Shown: positions 27,536 through 38,132, counted from the stretch's first letter. The stretch is DNA of 64,000 bases from VBAU01 sp036005185 (GCA_036005185.1 DASYQS010000038.1:186001-250000), one strand, 5' to 3'. Notes: a model not told the origin generated them from the sequence alone. Numbers and translations: made by a program.

Positions 27536-29539
27536 TTATTCTTTTGAGATATTAATCAGCGCTCTTCGATTCTTATTACGTCCATCAGGATTATCTCTTC
27601 CATTAATTAGCTCCATTTCCACAGGGCAACATTTACCAAATGATTCAAAACTGATCCTGTTTGTAGCTACCCCTTTCTTGATGAAATAATCAGCACACGC
27701 CTTAGCACGCCGGTCTGAAAGCTTTTTATTATAAGTATCTGATCCAAGCCCATCTGAATAGCCGGATATCTGTATGGTGGCCGTACTGTTTTTAACCAAT
27801 ATAGTATAAATTGAATCCAACAACGCTTTTTCTTTCTGTCTCAAAATACTTTTATCAAAATCGAAATAAACGGTTACTACATTTTCAACTTTTATTACCA
27901 GTTTCTTTTCTTCGATCATTTCAATACAAAACGGTGCATTTTGCAGGATATCCACTTTCCAATCAGCTTCATTGACATTTTCAATCACCACGCCTCCTGC
28001 TTTTTCCTTGTATTTTTCTTTGCTGACGTAGAATATATTTCGCTTTGGATCACCCATCAAGTCAAATGAGAATTTTCCATCCGGTCCGGTAATGGCTTGC
28101 AGACCTTTACCCGAAATGTCTTTCATGATCACTTCAGCACTGTCAAGCGGCTTGTTATTCTTGCAATCGAGTACAATTCCTGTAATCGTTTTTTTCTTTG
28201 GTGATTTCACAATTGAATAAGTTTCCATACAGCATTCCGAACCACGATCAGAGCTGATGATTGCATTTTCAAGAAGATCTTTTTCTTGGGGTGCAGAAAA
28301 ATAAATATCATCTCTTGATGAATTTACCGGGTAACCCATGTTTTCGGGAGCATTCCATTGTGATGCATTCATCTTCGCAACAAACAGATCAAACCCACCC
28401 ATCCCTTGCCTGCCATTGGAAGCAAAAACAAGATTACCGCTGGCACTATGATAAAAGGGAGCCTGTTCCTCTGCTGCTGTATTTATAATTGTACCTGCAT
28501 TTAGAGGTGTGCCGGTTGCCCCATCTGCCAGTAAAGGTGCAGACCAGATATCAAAATTGCCGGAGCCACCGGGCATATCAGAGGCAAAAAATAAAGTTTT
28601 GCCGTCAGCAGAACAATATGGTTGCTTGCTGCTGTAGCCTTCTTTGTTAATGGAAGAAAGTAACATGGGTCTATTCCATCCATTTCCGTTTCTTGTTGCG
28701 AAATAAATTGAAGAAACATTTTTTCCGTTTTCTTTTTTCCACTGGGTGAAATAAAGAAAATTTTTATCCCCGCTGATACAGGCTGCTCCCTGGCTAAATG
28801 AAACATTAATTCCATCAATACTTACCGGTTCAGCATCTTGTAAATTTCCATTTTCAAGCGTTGCATAAAACAAGCGATTATGGTAAGGATTCATTCCGTT
28901 GGCGATTATTGAATCCGTTGCTGTACTTGTAAGAATAAACCGGTTTCCGCTGATGGCTGAGCTTGCAAAGGTTCCTCTCCCACTGCTTATTGAAGTGATT
29001 TTTTTTATACTGTACATTACAGTATCCGGTCTAATAATTTGTTTTTTGATAAATTGAATTATTTGTAATTCTTTCTCAGCATCCTGCCCATTAATATTTC
29101 CTGAAACCTTGCCTTGGATAAAACGATTCAAATATTCTTTTGCAAGATCATATTTTCCCAGGCTCCGCTGGCATACAGCATACCAGTATAAAGCATCTGA
29201 ATATTTTATTGAGTCTTTTTCAAAACAATGCTTGTATTTCTCTGCGGCTTCAGACCAGTAATTAGCCAGTCTGTAACTTTCTGCCTGTTTGTACAGAATA
29301 TCTAGCTTACTTACGCTGCCTGTGTTTCCACCTTGATTATATCTTCTTGAATTCAAGGGGAAGTTTGCCTTTGGTATCTCCTTTTTAAGTGGATTTAAAA
29401 ACTGTTCATAAAAAGTGGCAGCTGTATAATATTCCCCTGCAGCAAAATATTTATCACCAAGTGCTATACGTTGGTCAACCTGGCTGAGGCTCTCCAAGCA
29501 GTTTACACCAATAATCATTAAAAATAGTAATCGCTGCAT
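27536..29539 (-). CDS. OmpA-family protein with TPR and PD40 repeats (T9SS/PorE-like)
   Basis: From the ATG at 29539 a 667-residue protein; an ATG at 29608 would put 23 residues before the signal peptide. Signal peptide ~1-19, TPR-like helices (~25-145, ALGDKYFAAGEYYTAATFYE), WD40-like PD40 propeller strands (~180-430, SADGKTLFFASDMPGGSGNFDIW), a CarboxypepD_reg domain (~455-530) and a C-terminal OmpA peptidoglycan-binding domain (~555-667, DFDKSILRQKEKALLDSI, SGYSDGLGSDTYN, LSDRRAKACADYF). This is the architecture of PorE and related T9SS-linked peptidoglycan anchors. Downstream of PorP/SprF on the same strand. Confidence 0.88.
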   Translation of the reverse strand: MQRLLFLMIIGVNCLESLSQVDQRIALGDKYFAAGEYYTAATFYEQFLNPLKKEIPKANFPLNSRRYNQGGNTGSVSKLDILYKQAESYRLANYWSEAAEKYKHCFEKDSIKYSDALYWYAVCQRSLGKYDLAKEYLNRFIQGKVSGNINGQDAEKELQIIQFIKKQIIRPDTVMYSIKKITSISSGRGTFASSAISGNRFILTSTATDSIIANGMNPYHNRLFYATLENGNLQDAEPVSIDGINVSFSQGAACISGDKNFLYFTQWKKENGKNVSSIYFATRNGNGWNRPMLLSSINKEGYSSKQPYCSADGKTLFFASDMPGGSGNFDIWSAPLLADGATGTPLNAGTIINTAAEEQAPFYHSASGNLVFASNGRQGMGGFDLFVAKMNASQWNAPENMGYPVNSSRDDIYFSAPQEKDLLENAIISSDRGSECCMETYSIVKSPKKKTITGIVLDCKNNKPLDSAEVIMKDISGKGLQAITGPDGKFSFDLMGDPKRNIFYVSKEKYKEKAGGVVIENVNEADWKVDILQNAPFCIEMIEEKKLVIKVENVVTVYFDFDKSILRQKEKALLDSIYTILVKNSTATIQISGYSDGLGSDTYNKKLSDRRAKACADYFIKKGVATNRISFESFGKCCPVEMELINGRDNPDGRNKNRRALINISKE

Positions 29540-29663
29540 TACAGTTTTTGCAAAACAAAACTGTAACAAACAGGCCTTGTTTCTTTGTATTGATAAAATG
29601 ATGTTCATAATATTATTGCTGTGGCTTTATTGTCTGCGCCTACATTTATTCGCTTAATTGTTT

Positions 29664-30674
29664 TTATAAACGTGGGCAATGAATAAAATCAAAAATGCTC
29701 CGGGTTCCGCTACGCTTTACGTAAGATAAACTGAGTTCGAAGCTGTTCACATTCCTTGACATATTGCCCAGTTTTGACGCATTTGCATCATAACTCAGAC
29801 CAACGATAAAATTTCTCCAGTCAAATCCTACATACGGAGCTACGGCATCATTAATTCTGTAATAGGCGCCAACCATAAAATCCGTTTCTTCATTTACATT
29901 TAGCTGGGCATAAGCGCCGATCATTTCTTCCCTGGCGGTACCCTGCTGCATATATAATGCGTGAGGAATTATTCTTGCCCGGTCTGAAATGTTGAAACAT
30001 ACTCCGCCATGCAGCACATATCGCATGGGAATGGTATTGAGCGCTGCGGTTTGAGTGGCAATAATCGGATCTTTGGGTTTGTTTAAATGATACACAGACA
30101 AACCGCCAAATACATTTGTTTTTTTGCTCGGAGATGCATCATAATACAATGCTCCAGCACCTATATCAAGTGTTGTAGCCGAAGTAGCTGCAAAATTTTC
30201 GCCTGTTGGGTTATTTGCATTGTATCCTGTAATTGGGTTCCATTGTTCTCCCCATTTAAATTTTGACTGATCAACACGGCGATTGAGAAGACCAACTTGC
30301 ATAGCAAAAACCATCCTGCGATTATTATCGATTCCGAACTTAACCCCCGTATATGCGAATGAAGCTGATGCATTGAAATAATTAAAACCACCATCGCCTG
30401 CTGACTGATTTTGCAGTTGTGCTCCTAATGCAAGATTTTTATTGGTGCGGGTATCAAAAGAAAAGCCGGTTGTTCGGTAAGGATTGGTTATACTTCCCCA
30501 CTGACCGCGATAAATAGCAGATGCTCTGTAGTCACCATCACTTCCACCGGTCATTGCAGGGTTAATGTACATCGGAAAAGTGTAATTCTGTGTAAAGTGA
30601 GGATCTGTTTGCGCAATCACCCCGTTGGTGAGTATCATGGTCAAACAAAAAGAAAAAAATTGGATAGGTTTCAT
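29664..30674 (-). CDS. PorP/SprF family type IX secretion outer-membrane protein
   Basis: A 336-residue barrel protein of the PorP/SprF family. Signal peptide ~1-21 (ending VIAQ); diagnostic segments are DPHFTQNYTFPMYINPAMTG, YRASAIYRGQWGSITNPYRT and GAYYRINDAVAPYVGFDWR. PorP/SprF proteins help deliver type B T9SS substrates or attach adhesins such as SprB to the surface. It begins 27 bp after the type B adhesin stop, the usual arrangement in which each type B substrate has its own PorP/SprF protein. Confidence is high. Confidence 0.93.
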   Translation of the reverse strand: MKPIQFFSFCLTMILTNGVIAQTDPHFTQNYTFPMYINPAMTGGSDGDYRASAIYRGQWGSITNPYRTTGFSFDTRTNKNLALGAQLQNQSAGDGGFNYFNASASFAYTGVKFGIDNNRRMVFAMQVGLLNRRVDQSKFKWGEQWNPITGYNANNPTGENFAATSATTLDIGAGALYYDASPSKKTNVFGGLSVYHLNKPKDPIIATQTAALNTIPMRYVLHGGVCFNISDRARIIPHALYMQQGTAREEMIGAYAQLNVNEETDFMVGAYYRINDAVAPYVGFDWRNFIVGLSYDANASKLGNMSRNVNSFELSLSYVKRSGTRSIFDFIHCPRL

Positions 30675-30701
30675 CTCTTTATTTTTGGTTTTTCTATTGG
30701 A

Positions 30702-33700
30702 TTATCGTAACAGTGTAATTGAACCTTTTAACTGAACCGTTCTTCCGCCTCGCAATACAGCTTTCAACACATAAACATATACTCCCACCGGTTGCGGTTT
30801 ACCGCGTTGTGTACCATCCCACCCTTGTGTGAGACTGTTGATAAATGCTATCTGTTCACCCCACTGATTAAAAATCCGCATTTCCAGTTTGTCGATATAA
30901 TTTCCGTACGCATACAGCCTATCATTCTTTCCATCTCCATTCGGTGAAAACACATTCGGAACAAATACATCTTTATTCAATGGCTTAACGGTTATAACAT
31001 AGCTGCGCGGTGTACCAGAACAGCCCCCAATAGTAGGAGTAACTGTGATAGTTGCAGTAATCGGATCGTCCCCCTGATTAATTGCAATAAACGACGGAAC
31101 ATTTCCTACGCCAGATTCCGCCAAACCAATAACAGGTTTAGAATTGGCCCAATTGAATATGATACCTCCCGGTGTTCCTGTAAAAAATGTTGCCGGCATT
31201 ATATCTCCATCATACAATGTTGTATCCGCCCGTACAATTACACTCGGGATTGGATTAACATCAACGGTTAATGTTGCAGTTGTGGCACATTGACCGCCGG
31301 ACGGTGTAAATGTATATGTGCCTGAATTCAGATTGTCAATGGCGGCTGGGCTCCAAGTGCCGGTAATTCCATTCGTTGATGTGCCAGTCAATGTTGGCAC
31401 AGTGGCGCCAATGCAAATAGACAGAGAATTTCCAAAACTAAATGTGGGGGTTAATATCGGATTTACTGTAACAGTAAATGTTGCCGTGGATATACATGGT
31501 TGTGAACCAGAAGGTGTAAATGTGTATATACCTGAATTCTGGTTGCTGACAACAGCCGGGCTCCACACACCTGTAATTCCATTTGTTGATGTAGCAAGCA
31601 ATGCTGGCACTGTTCCACCTGTACAAATGGTAAGTGTTGTTCCAAAACTGAATGTTGGTGTTATAATTGGATTTACAGTTACTGTAAAACTTGTTGTCGT
31701 TGCACATTGACCGCTAGCCGGCGTAAATGCATATGTACCTGAATTTTGGTTGTCAACAACAGCGGGGCTCCATGTGCCAGTTATTCCATTTGATGACGTA
31801 GCAGGCAATGCTGGTACTGCCCCACTCGCACAAATGGTAAGCGTTGTACCAAAGCTAAATACCGGTGTTATAATTGGATTTACTGTTACTGTAAATGTAG
31901 CTGTCGTTGCACATTGACCTGATGTTGGTGTAAATGTATATACCCCTGAATTCTGATTATCAACTATGGCAGGACTCCATGTACCAGTAATTCCATTTAC
32001 TGATGTGCCAGGCAATGTGGGTACTGTACCACCTGTGCAAATGGAAAGCGCTGTGCCAAAGCTGAACGTTGGTGTTATGTTTGGATTTACTGTTACAGTA
32101 AATGTGGTTGTTGTTGCACATTGACCAGCGTTGGGGGTAAACATATATGTGCCTGAATTCTGGTTGTCAACAACAGCTGGGTTCCATGCACCACTAATGC
32201 CGTTAGTTGATGTGCTTGGCAGTGTTGGCACGCTGGCACCTCCACAAATAATTAATGTTGTTCCAAAACTGAAAGTTGGTGTTATGTTTGGATTTACTGT
32301 TACTGTAAAACTCGTTGTTGTGGCACATTGACCACCAGCCGGTGTAAACGTATATGTAGCTGAATTTTGATTGTCAACAACAGTGGGACTCCACGTACCA
32401 GATATTCCATTCGATGATATAGTAGATAATGTTGGTACTGTGCCGCCCGCGCAAATAGTAAGTGACGTGCCAAAACTGAATGTCGGTGTTATATTCGGAT
32501 TTACTGTTACTGTAAATGTAGCTGTCCTTGCACATTGACCTGCTGTTGGTGTAAATGTATATACACCTGAATTCTGATCATCAATTATGGCAGGAGTCCA
32601 AGTACCAGTAATTCCATTTCCTGAGGTGCCAGGCAATGCTGGTACTGTACCACCCGCGCAAATGGTAAGTGATGTGCCAAAAGTAAATGTTGGTGTTATG
32701 TTTGGATTTACTGTTACTGTAAATGTGGTTGTTGTTGCACATTGACCAGCGTCGGGGGTAAACACATATGTGGCTGAATTCTGGTTATCAACAACGGCCG
32801 GATTCCATACACCACTAATACCATTTGTAGATGTGCTTGGCAATGTTGGCACACTAGCACTTCCACAAATAATTAATGACGTACCAAAACTGAAAGTTGG
32901 TGTTATGTTTGGATTTACTGTTACTGTAAAACTTGTTGCCGTTGCACATTGACCGCTAGCCGGTGTAAATGTATATGTACCTGAATTTTGATCGTCAACA
33001 ACAGCTGGGCTCCATGTACCAGTAATTCCATTTGATGATGTAGCAGGTAATGTTGGTACTGTACCGCCTGTGCAAATAGTAAGTGATGTGCCAAAGCTAA
33101 ATGTTGGCGTTATATTGGGGTTTACTATTACATTCAGTGTTGCCGGATTGGCACATTGACCAGCGTTGGGAGTAAATGTATAAATACCGGAATTTTGATT
33201 ATCGATCACGGCAGGGTTCCATGTACCGGTAATTCCATTTGTTGAGGTGTTCGGCAATGTTGGCACAGTTGCACTTCCACAAATAATTAATGAGGTGCCA
33301 AAACTGAATGTTGGCGTGGTTCGCGGAATGACTGAGACATTAATAGTAGTCGTAAGTCCGCACTGTCCACTCGCCGGAGTGAATGTATAAGTGGCTGAAT
33401 TTTGATTATCAATTACAGCGGGGTTCCATGTTCCGGTAATTCCGTTATTAGAAACAGAAGGCAGCACCGGAGGTGTTGTTCCGGCGCAGAATGGAGGAAT
33501 GGCCGTAAATGTTGAAATAAATATAGGATTCGATAAAACGATCCCAATAAAAAGATTTGTTGTACATCCATTAATCAGCAATGAAAAATTAGAATAAACA
33601 CCTGCATTTAAACCGGATATTACAATTTGACCCGATCCGTTAGCGGTAAGAGTAACTGGCCCTACAGGGACTCCATCGTCAGTATAGCTTACAGAATAAA

Positions 33701-34409
33701 CAGCACCGGCAACTAGGCCACTGATCGTAATATATCCTTCCGTACCATTACAGGTAACAGGATTATTACTTGCGAAGGTTGGAGACTGAATAGAAAAAAA
33801 GGCTTTATAATTGTTACCGCCATTATTCAAAACAACCAAATCACTGCAACCTGTAGTGCTGGTATTTGAACCTAATACTTCGTAATAAACTTCCAAAACA
33901 TAATTGCCCGGTGGAAAATTCGTAAGATTTACAGGTGGATAAGGAACCGTTGTTCCATCGGAAATGATACGTTGCCATAGCTGATCGCCAGCCGAGCAAG
34001 CACCACCGCCACCAGGAAATTGCCCGCTGGGAACATCGCAGTCACTTAAAAGCGGAAGGCTAATAATATTGTACACTCCTGGAGCACCGCTTTGCAAATA
34101 AATGCGGTAATACATACGAACACTGCAAACATTAGCAACACCAGGTGTTTTAAATGTTTTTACACCTGCTCCCCTTAAAATAAGTGTGCCTGAGTTTTGT
34201 GTATGTACACCAAGATTGGCATTGTTAAATGCATTTCCTGCAGGGCCAAATAAATTACCGCCAGTACCTGAAGTATTGAAAAAATTGCTTTGATTGCAAT
34301 CAGAGAGCCAAACAGCGGAAGAAATTGTTCCGAACGATTGCGCCTGGGCAATGCTTGTGAATACAACAATACTAATAAAGCATAGGAATACAGCTAGTGG
34401 CTTTTTCAT
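30702..34409 (-). CDS. T9SS type B (gliding motility-associated C-terminal) repeat adhesin
   Basis: A 1235-residue surface protein. Signal peptide ~1-24; a Cys-containing N-terminal domain (~25-290); eleven tandem ~69-residue beta-sandwich repeats (294-1053), each with 'TPTFSFGxxLxIC...NGITGTW-PAVxDNQNSxTYTFTPxxGQC'; a further bridging domain; and the type B C-terminal domain (~1148-1235, VFVPNVFSPNGDGKND, MRIFNQWGEQI, GWDG, PVGVYVYVLKA). Two Cys per repeat probably form one disulfide. The domain targets the protein through T9SS to the cell surface, where the neighbouring PorP/SprF should hold it. Role in adhesion or motility is inferred. Confidence 0.92.
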   Translation of the reverse strand: MKKPLAVFLCFISIVVFTSIAQAQSFGTISSAVWLSDCNQSNFFNTSGTGGNLFGPAGNAFNNANLGVHTQNSGTLILRGAGVKTFKTPGVANVCSVRMYYRIYLQSGAPGVYNIISLPLLSDCDVPSGQFPGGGGACSAGDQLWQRIISDGTTVPYPPVNLTNFPPGNYVLEVYYEVLGSNTSTTGCSDLVVLNNGGNNYKAFFSIQSPTFASNNPVTCNGTEGYITISGLVAGAVYSVSYTDDGVPVGPVTLTANGSGQIVISGLNAGVYSNFSLLINGCTTNLFIGIVLSNPIFISTFTAIPPFCAGTTPPVLPSVSNNGITGTWNPAVIDNQNSATYTFTPASGQCGLTTTINVSVIPRTTPTFSFGTSLIICGSATVPTLPNTSTNGITGTWNPAVIDNQNSGIYTFTPNAGQCANPATLNVIVNPNITPTFSFGTSLTICTGGTVPTLPATSSNGITGTWSPAVVDDQNSGTYTFTPASGQCATATSFTVTVNPNITPTFSFGTSLIICGSASVPTLPSTSTNGISGVWNPAVVDNQNSATYVFTPDAGQCATTTTFTVTVNPNITPTFTFGTSLTICAGGTVPALPGTSGNGITGTWTPAIIDDQNSGVYTFTPTAGQCARTATFTVTVNPNITPTFSFGTSLTICAGGTVPTLSTISSNGISGTWSPTVVDNQNSATYTFTPAGGQCATTTSFTVTVNPNITPTFSFGTTLIICGGASVPTLPSTSTNGISGAWNPAVVDNQNSGTYMFTPNAGQCATTTTFTVTVNPNITPTFSFGTALSICTGGTVPTLPGTSVNGITGTWSPAIVDNQNSGVYTFTPTSGQCATTATFTVTVNPIITPVFSFGTTLTICASGAVPALPATSSNGITGTWSPAVVDNQNSGTYAFTPASGQCATTTSFTVTVNPIITPTFSFGTTLTICTGGTVPALLATSTNGITGVWSPAVVSNQNSGIYTFTPSGSQPCISTATFTVTVNPILTPTFSFGNSLSICIGATVPTLTGTSTNGITGTWSPAAIDNLNSGTYTFTPSGGQCATTATLTVDVNPIPSVIVRADTTLYDGDIMPATFFTGTPGGIIFNWANSKPVIGLAESGVGNVPSFIAINQGDDPITATITVTPTIGGCSGTPRSYVITVKPLNKDVFVPNVFSPNGDGKNDRLYAYGNYIDKLEMRIFNQWGEQIAFINSLTQGWDGTQRGKPQPVGVYVYVLKAVLRGGRTVQLKGSITLLR
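31251..33530 (-). repeat. Eleven tandem 207-bp coding repeats with 3-unit superstructure
   Basis: Units of 207 bp (69 codons; one unit has an extra codon) encode the adhesin repeats. Units three apart are more alike than neighbours: for example CCACTAAT with the following CACAAATAATTAATG block recurs exactly 621 bp apart (32191 and 32812). This indicates growth by duplication of a three-unit block as well as single units. Confidence 0.88.
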
Positions 34410-34624
34410 GTAGATATTCGATTAGAATCGGTGGATTGTAAGCTATTACATCAAAAAACGTAATATCACAAGCATAATAAACGATTCAATTTGCTTTTTA
34501 TTATCATTTTTTTACGAGCGTAAAAAAACGCTGAATAAATCGAATAATAAAAAATACTGATTCTTAACTCGGGCGAAGCGTCTGGCATCACTACAATAAT
34601 ACTTGAAATAGAAGTTTTCACGCA

Positions 34625-37105
34625 TTAATTATTGCCCCCTACTTTCACACGGCTCTGCTCATCATCGGCGCCACCTTTCTTGCGATTGTTTTGCGGCCCT
34701 TTAATTGGTTTGCCGAACCGATAAGTAAATGCAATACCTGCTACTCTGGTATCTCTTCTATTTTCAAATTTGGCTTCTGTGCTCTGAAAATTAATATGAC
34801 CTTTTGCCCAATTGGTGTAAAATATGTCTCTTATATTCAAGCGCACGGTTCCTTTTCCCTTCAGTAATTGTTTTGATACGCCGGCACTCAATTGCCCTAA
34901 AGGCTCAATCACAAGCTGGCCTTCCACTCCCCGCGATCTATAAAATCCACTCAGTTCTGCGCCCCACCCTTTTTTAAATTTGAACTGGTTGTTCATGTTG
35001 AATAATACATTTGAAGCTTCGACGCTTATTTTTTCACCATACAATTCGCCTCTAAATACGCTATAATTATAGTTTCCATACAAACTAGAAGACCACCATT
35101 TCGCAATATTAAGTTGGGCACTCGTGCTGATGCCTGCATTATGTCTTACCCCGATATTCCCGTTGCGAACGATTGTTGCAAATCCTTTATCAGCACCTGT
35201 GGTATCATGATTTTGCTCAAATGTTTCAGTAAAGAAATTTTTTGTTCTGCTATAGTTTAGCGTAGTATGTAAAAAACCTTTGTATGTATGCGAAAGTTCT
35301 AAGTTGGTTGTGTACTGAGGTTTGAGAAAAGGATTGCCCGATTCATAAGTATAGTTATCAAGGAAGAAAAGAAAAGGATTTAGATCTTGATACGCGGGCC
35401 GGTCAATTCTTCTCCCTGCATTAAACCCGAACTGATGATTTTTACTTGCACCATAACTAAGGAAAATAGTTGGAAACAAACTATTATAATTTTTACTAAA
35501 AGTAGAATCAGCCTTTTGCGGATTTCCTAATTGATGCCCTTTGTAGTTTGTATTTTCAAAACGCAAACCTGCCTGCACCCCCAATTTTTTATATTGCTTG
35601 CTGAAACTGAAATAAGCGGCATTGATGTTTTCCTTGTATAAAAAGCGATTGGTTTTTTTATAATCGATTTGCCAATCAGCCATCAGTAAGTTGAAATAAT
35701 TGGAAGCATTATCTGTATTTACATAACTGCTTTTTACACCGGCCTCAAATTTTGATCCTTTCTTCAGCGGATGAGTATAATCGGCTTTTGCCGAATAGAT
35801 CTCAGTATTTACCGGTACATCCCCGAGCAGGTCCGTTTGTCCGCGTTTTGTTCCATCGGCATTAAAGGATGCGTTGGTAAAAAGCTGACCATTGGTTGAT
35901 GAGTATCTTGAGTAATCCAGATCGGTAGTTAATTCGCGACCGGTAGAATCGTATTCGTGCCTGAAATTAAGATTGAAGCTTCCATTTTTCCATTTGCCCT
36001 TGACATCACTTGTTGAATATACAATCGAATCTATTTCATTGCTTGAATTTTTCAAATAAGATGTGTTATAATTGAATTGATGTTCACGATTAAGAAATCC
36101 AGATGCTACAAAACCAATCGTATTTTTTTTGTCGATGAAATAATCTAATCCCACTTTTAAATTATCCCCGCCGTTATTTCGCGGCATGAAAGCTACTTGG
36201 TCAAACAAGGCATTTACGGTTTTGTCTGGCCTTAGATATGTACGGTGAATGGTTAACTCCTGGTAGTTGTAACTTTTATAATATCCGGCATTCATGAATG
36301 CATTGAATTTACCATTGCGATAATTCATATTCAGGCTTTCATTCGTTCTCCAATATTTCCCTTGTGAGTACCCGGCAGTTGCATTACCATTAAAGCCAGC
36401 TTGTTTGTTCTTTTTTGTTTTAATGTTAATGATCCCTGAATTGCCGGCAGCATCATATTTTGCCGGCGGATTGGTCATGATCTCAATTTGATCAAGTTGG
36501 CTGGCATTCATATTTTTTAAGAGATTTACTAAATCCTGCCCACTTAAATACGAAGGTCGCCCATCGATATAAATTTGCACACCCTGCTTTCCCTTTAAGC
36601 TAATATTGCCATCCTTATCAATGGTAATCCCTGGAGATTTTTCAAGCACTTCTAAAGCAGTAGCACCAACATTCGAAATGGCGGCATCAACATTTACAAT
36701 GGTGCGATCCATTCTTTGCTCAATCAATGGCTTTTTTGACGTTACCGTTACTCCGGCAAGATCTTTTGTTTGAGGAATTAGTTCAATTGTTTTGAGATCA
36801 ACTGAATTTTTATCGACAGTTATTTCAAAGGTTTCGGAATAGCCTTTTTGATGGCCTATTGCGGAAATAGAAACAAGATATTTTCCTTCAGAAATATTTT
36901 CAAATTCAAAATGACCATTTTTATCGGCAGCGCTCATTTTTACTACCGATGAATCTTTACTGCGCAATAAAGTAATGGTTGATGATTCAATGGTTTTGGA
37001 GTTTCCATCAATTACAGTTCCTTTTATCTTACCTGTTTTAGATTGCGCGAAGCTGACAAATGATAGGATCAATAAAAAAACCGTCAGGATAAAAATTCTT
37101 CTCAT
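34625..37105 (-). CDS. TonB-dependent receptor-like beta-barrel protein (OMP_b-brl_3), paralogue A
   Basis: An 826-residue outer-membrane protein: signal peptide ~1-20; CarboxypepD_reg-like domain (~25-110, GTVIDGNSKTIESSTITLL); TonB plug (~125-235, KPLIEQRMDRTIVNVD, LEVLEKSPGI, NPPAKYDAAGNSGIINI); and a long barrel with an RRIDRPAYQDLNPF element. The last ~15 residues (DDEQSRVKVGG) are hydrophilic and repeated in paralogue B, which is odd for a barrel whose final strand normally ends the chain. Paralogous to 38133-40607 with a duplicated NTF2 gene between them. Probable ligand uptake or signalling at the outer membrane, substrate unknown. Confidence 0.87.
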   Translation of the reverse strand: MRRIFILTVFLLILSFVSFAQSKTGKIKGTVIDGNSKTIESSTITLLRSKDSSVVKMSAADKNGHFEFENISEGKYLVSISAIGHQKGYSETFEITVDKNSVDLKTIELIPQTKDLAGVTVTSKKPLIEQRMDRTIVNVDAAISNVGATALEVLEKSPGITIDKDGNISLKGKQGVQIYIDGRPSYLSGQDLVNLLKNMNASQLDQIEIMTNPPAKYDAAGNSGIINIKTKKNKQAGFNGNATAGYSQGKYWRTNESLNMNYRNGKFNAFMNAGYYKSYNYQELTIHRTYLRPDKTVNALFDQVAFMPRNNGGDNLKVGLDYFIDKKNTIGFVASGFLNREHQFNYNTSYLKNSSNEIDSIVYSTSDVKGKWKNGSFNLNFRHEYDSTGRELTTDLDYSRYSSTNGQLFTNASFNADGTKRGQTDLLGDVPVNTEIYSAKADYTHPLKKGSKFEAGVKSSYVNTDNASNYFNLLMADWQIDYKKTNRFLYKENINAAYFSFSKQYKKLGVQAGLRFENTNYKGHQLGNPQKADSTFSKNYNSLFPTIFLSYGASKNHQFGFNAGRRIDRPAYQDLNPFLFFLDNYTYESGNPFLKPQYTTNLELSHTYKGFLHTTLNYSRTKNFFTETFEQNHDTTGADKGFATIVRNGNIGVRHNAGISTSAQLNIAKWWSSSLYGNYNYSVFRGELYGEKISVEASNVLFNMNNQFKFKKGWGAELSGFYRSRGVEGQLVIEPLGQLSAGVSKQLLKGKGTVRLNIRDIFYTNWAKGHINFQSTEAKFENRRDTRVAGIAFTYRFGKPIKGPQNNRKKGGADDEQSRVKVGGNN

Positions 37106-37209
37106 GGCATTTGATTAACTTATAACTGTGACGCATAAATCAAAAATCAGTTACAGATTTCATCATTTTCTTGAAAAAAAATTTATCGTGGCGGTAGAAT
37201 GGATAAGAT

Positions 37210-38106
37210 TTAATGGTTATAACTTATTACTCGTGAAATTTTCCATCCAGCAGTTGTTCTTTGCCAAATCATAATGAATGGGAATGTGCCGCAATCTTGT
37301 TTGCCATTTTCAATATGACAGAATTGATGTGATCCTACTTCTATGGCACCGAAATTTTGAATGGGATAAACTTCTAAACTCCCTTTTACCAGTTCTCTTT
37401 TTATTCCATTGTTCTGTGCAAACATTTTTCTAAAGCCTTCGCTTGTTTGAGTGTAATTTATCAAGCCATCTTTATCGTGATAAAATTCAAGATCATTGGT
37501 GAATCCTGCCATTAACTTTCCAAGATCGTGGGCATTAAAGGCTTTAAACAACATGCTATCAAGATGGGCAATAGTATCGTATAATTCTTTTGATACTGTA
37601 GGAATTTTAGAATCCGGTTCTTTGTGATCATAGCTCAATATCCGCGAAATTTTCCACTCCCCATTTTCGCGCTTCCATATATGAGCAAATTTTGCTACTC
37701 CAGATTGTTTTTCCGGTTGTCCGTTTTCAGTTATGTAAAAACGATGCTCTCCTATTTGAATAGCACCATAATTATTGATTGCACAAACTCTTAAACTTCC
37801 TTTTACAAGTTTCCTTCTTAATTTCCAGTTTTTCTCTCCACAAAAATTGCTTTTTAATTGCTCTGTAAAAACTTTTCTAGATTTGGTAAGCCCGCCTTTG
37901 TCATGATAGAATTCAAGATCTTCAGTAAAAAAACTTTGAACTTTATCTGGATTGCATGTATAAACTATAGAAAACAAAGCACTATCTAATTCGGCAAGCT
38001 TATCATATAACTCCTTAGATGCGGGTTTATGAGAAGTTTGAGCATCTGCACCGATTGCCAAGAGCAGAGAAATAAATAATACGACGATTGTTGCTGACTT
38101 CTTCAT
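37210..38106 (-). CDS. Secreted protein with two tandem NTF2/DUF4440 domains
   Basis: A 298-residue protein with signal peptide ~1-22 (ending GADAQ). It contains two copies of a DUF4440-like domain at ~30-165 and ~170-298; matching segments include KELYDKLAELDSALF/KELYDTIAHLDSMLF, DLEFYHDKGGL/DLEFYHDKDGL, VKGSLRV/VKGSLEV and WKISRILSYDH/WKISRVISYNH. Single-domain members are common; an intramolecular pair can mimic the homodimer. It lies 26 bp from paralogue B and 104 bp from paralogue A of the flanking receptors on the same strand, so an operon is likely. Ligand-binding role is inferred. Confidence 0.82.
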   Translation of the reverse strand: MKKSATIVVLFISLLLAIGADAQTSHKPASKELYDKLAELDSALFSIVYTCNPDKVQSFFTEDLEFYHDKGGLTKSRKVFTEQLKSNFCGEKNWKLRRKLVKGSLRVCAINNYGAIQIGEHRFYITENGQPEKQSGVAKFAHIWKRENGEWKISRILSYDHKEPDSKIPTVSKELYDTIAHLDSMLFKAFNAHDLGKLMAGFTNDLEFYHDKDGLINYTQTSEGFRKMFAQNNGIKRELVKGSLEVYPIQNFGAIEVGSHQFCHIENGKQDCGTFPFIMIWQRTTAGWKISRVISYNH

Positions 38107-38132
38107 AAACCCGATTAAAATGCTTCTGCTAT

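Noticed and set aside
31318..32952. Long + strand open frames antisense to the adhesin repeats
   Set aside because: They recur with the 207-bp period and mirror the repeat composition, so they are shadows of the true minus-strand gene.
31251..33530. CRISPR-like array
   Set aside because: Units are 207-bp coding repeats without short spacers, in frame with a secreted protein.
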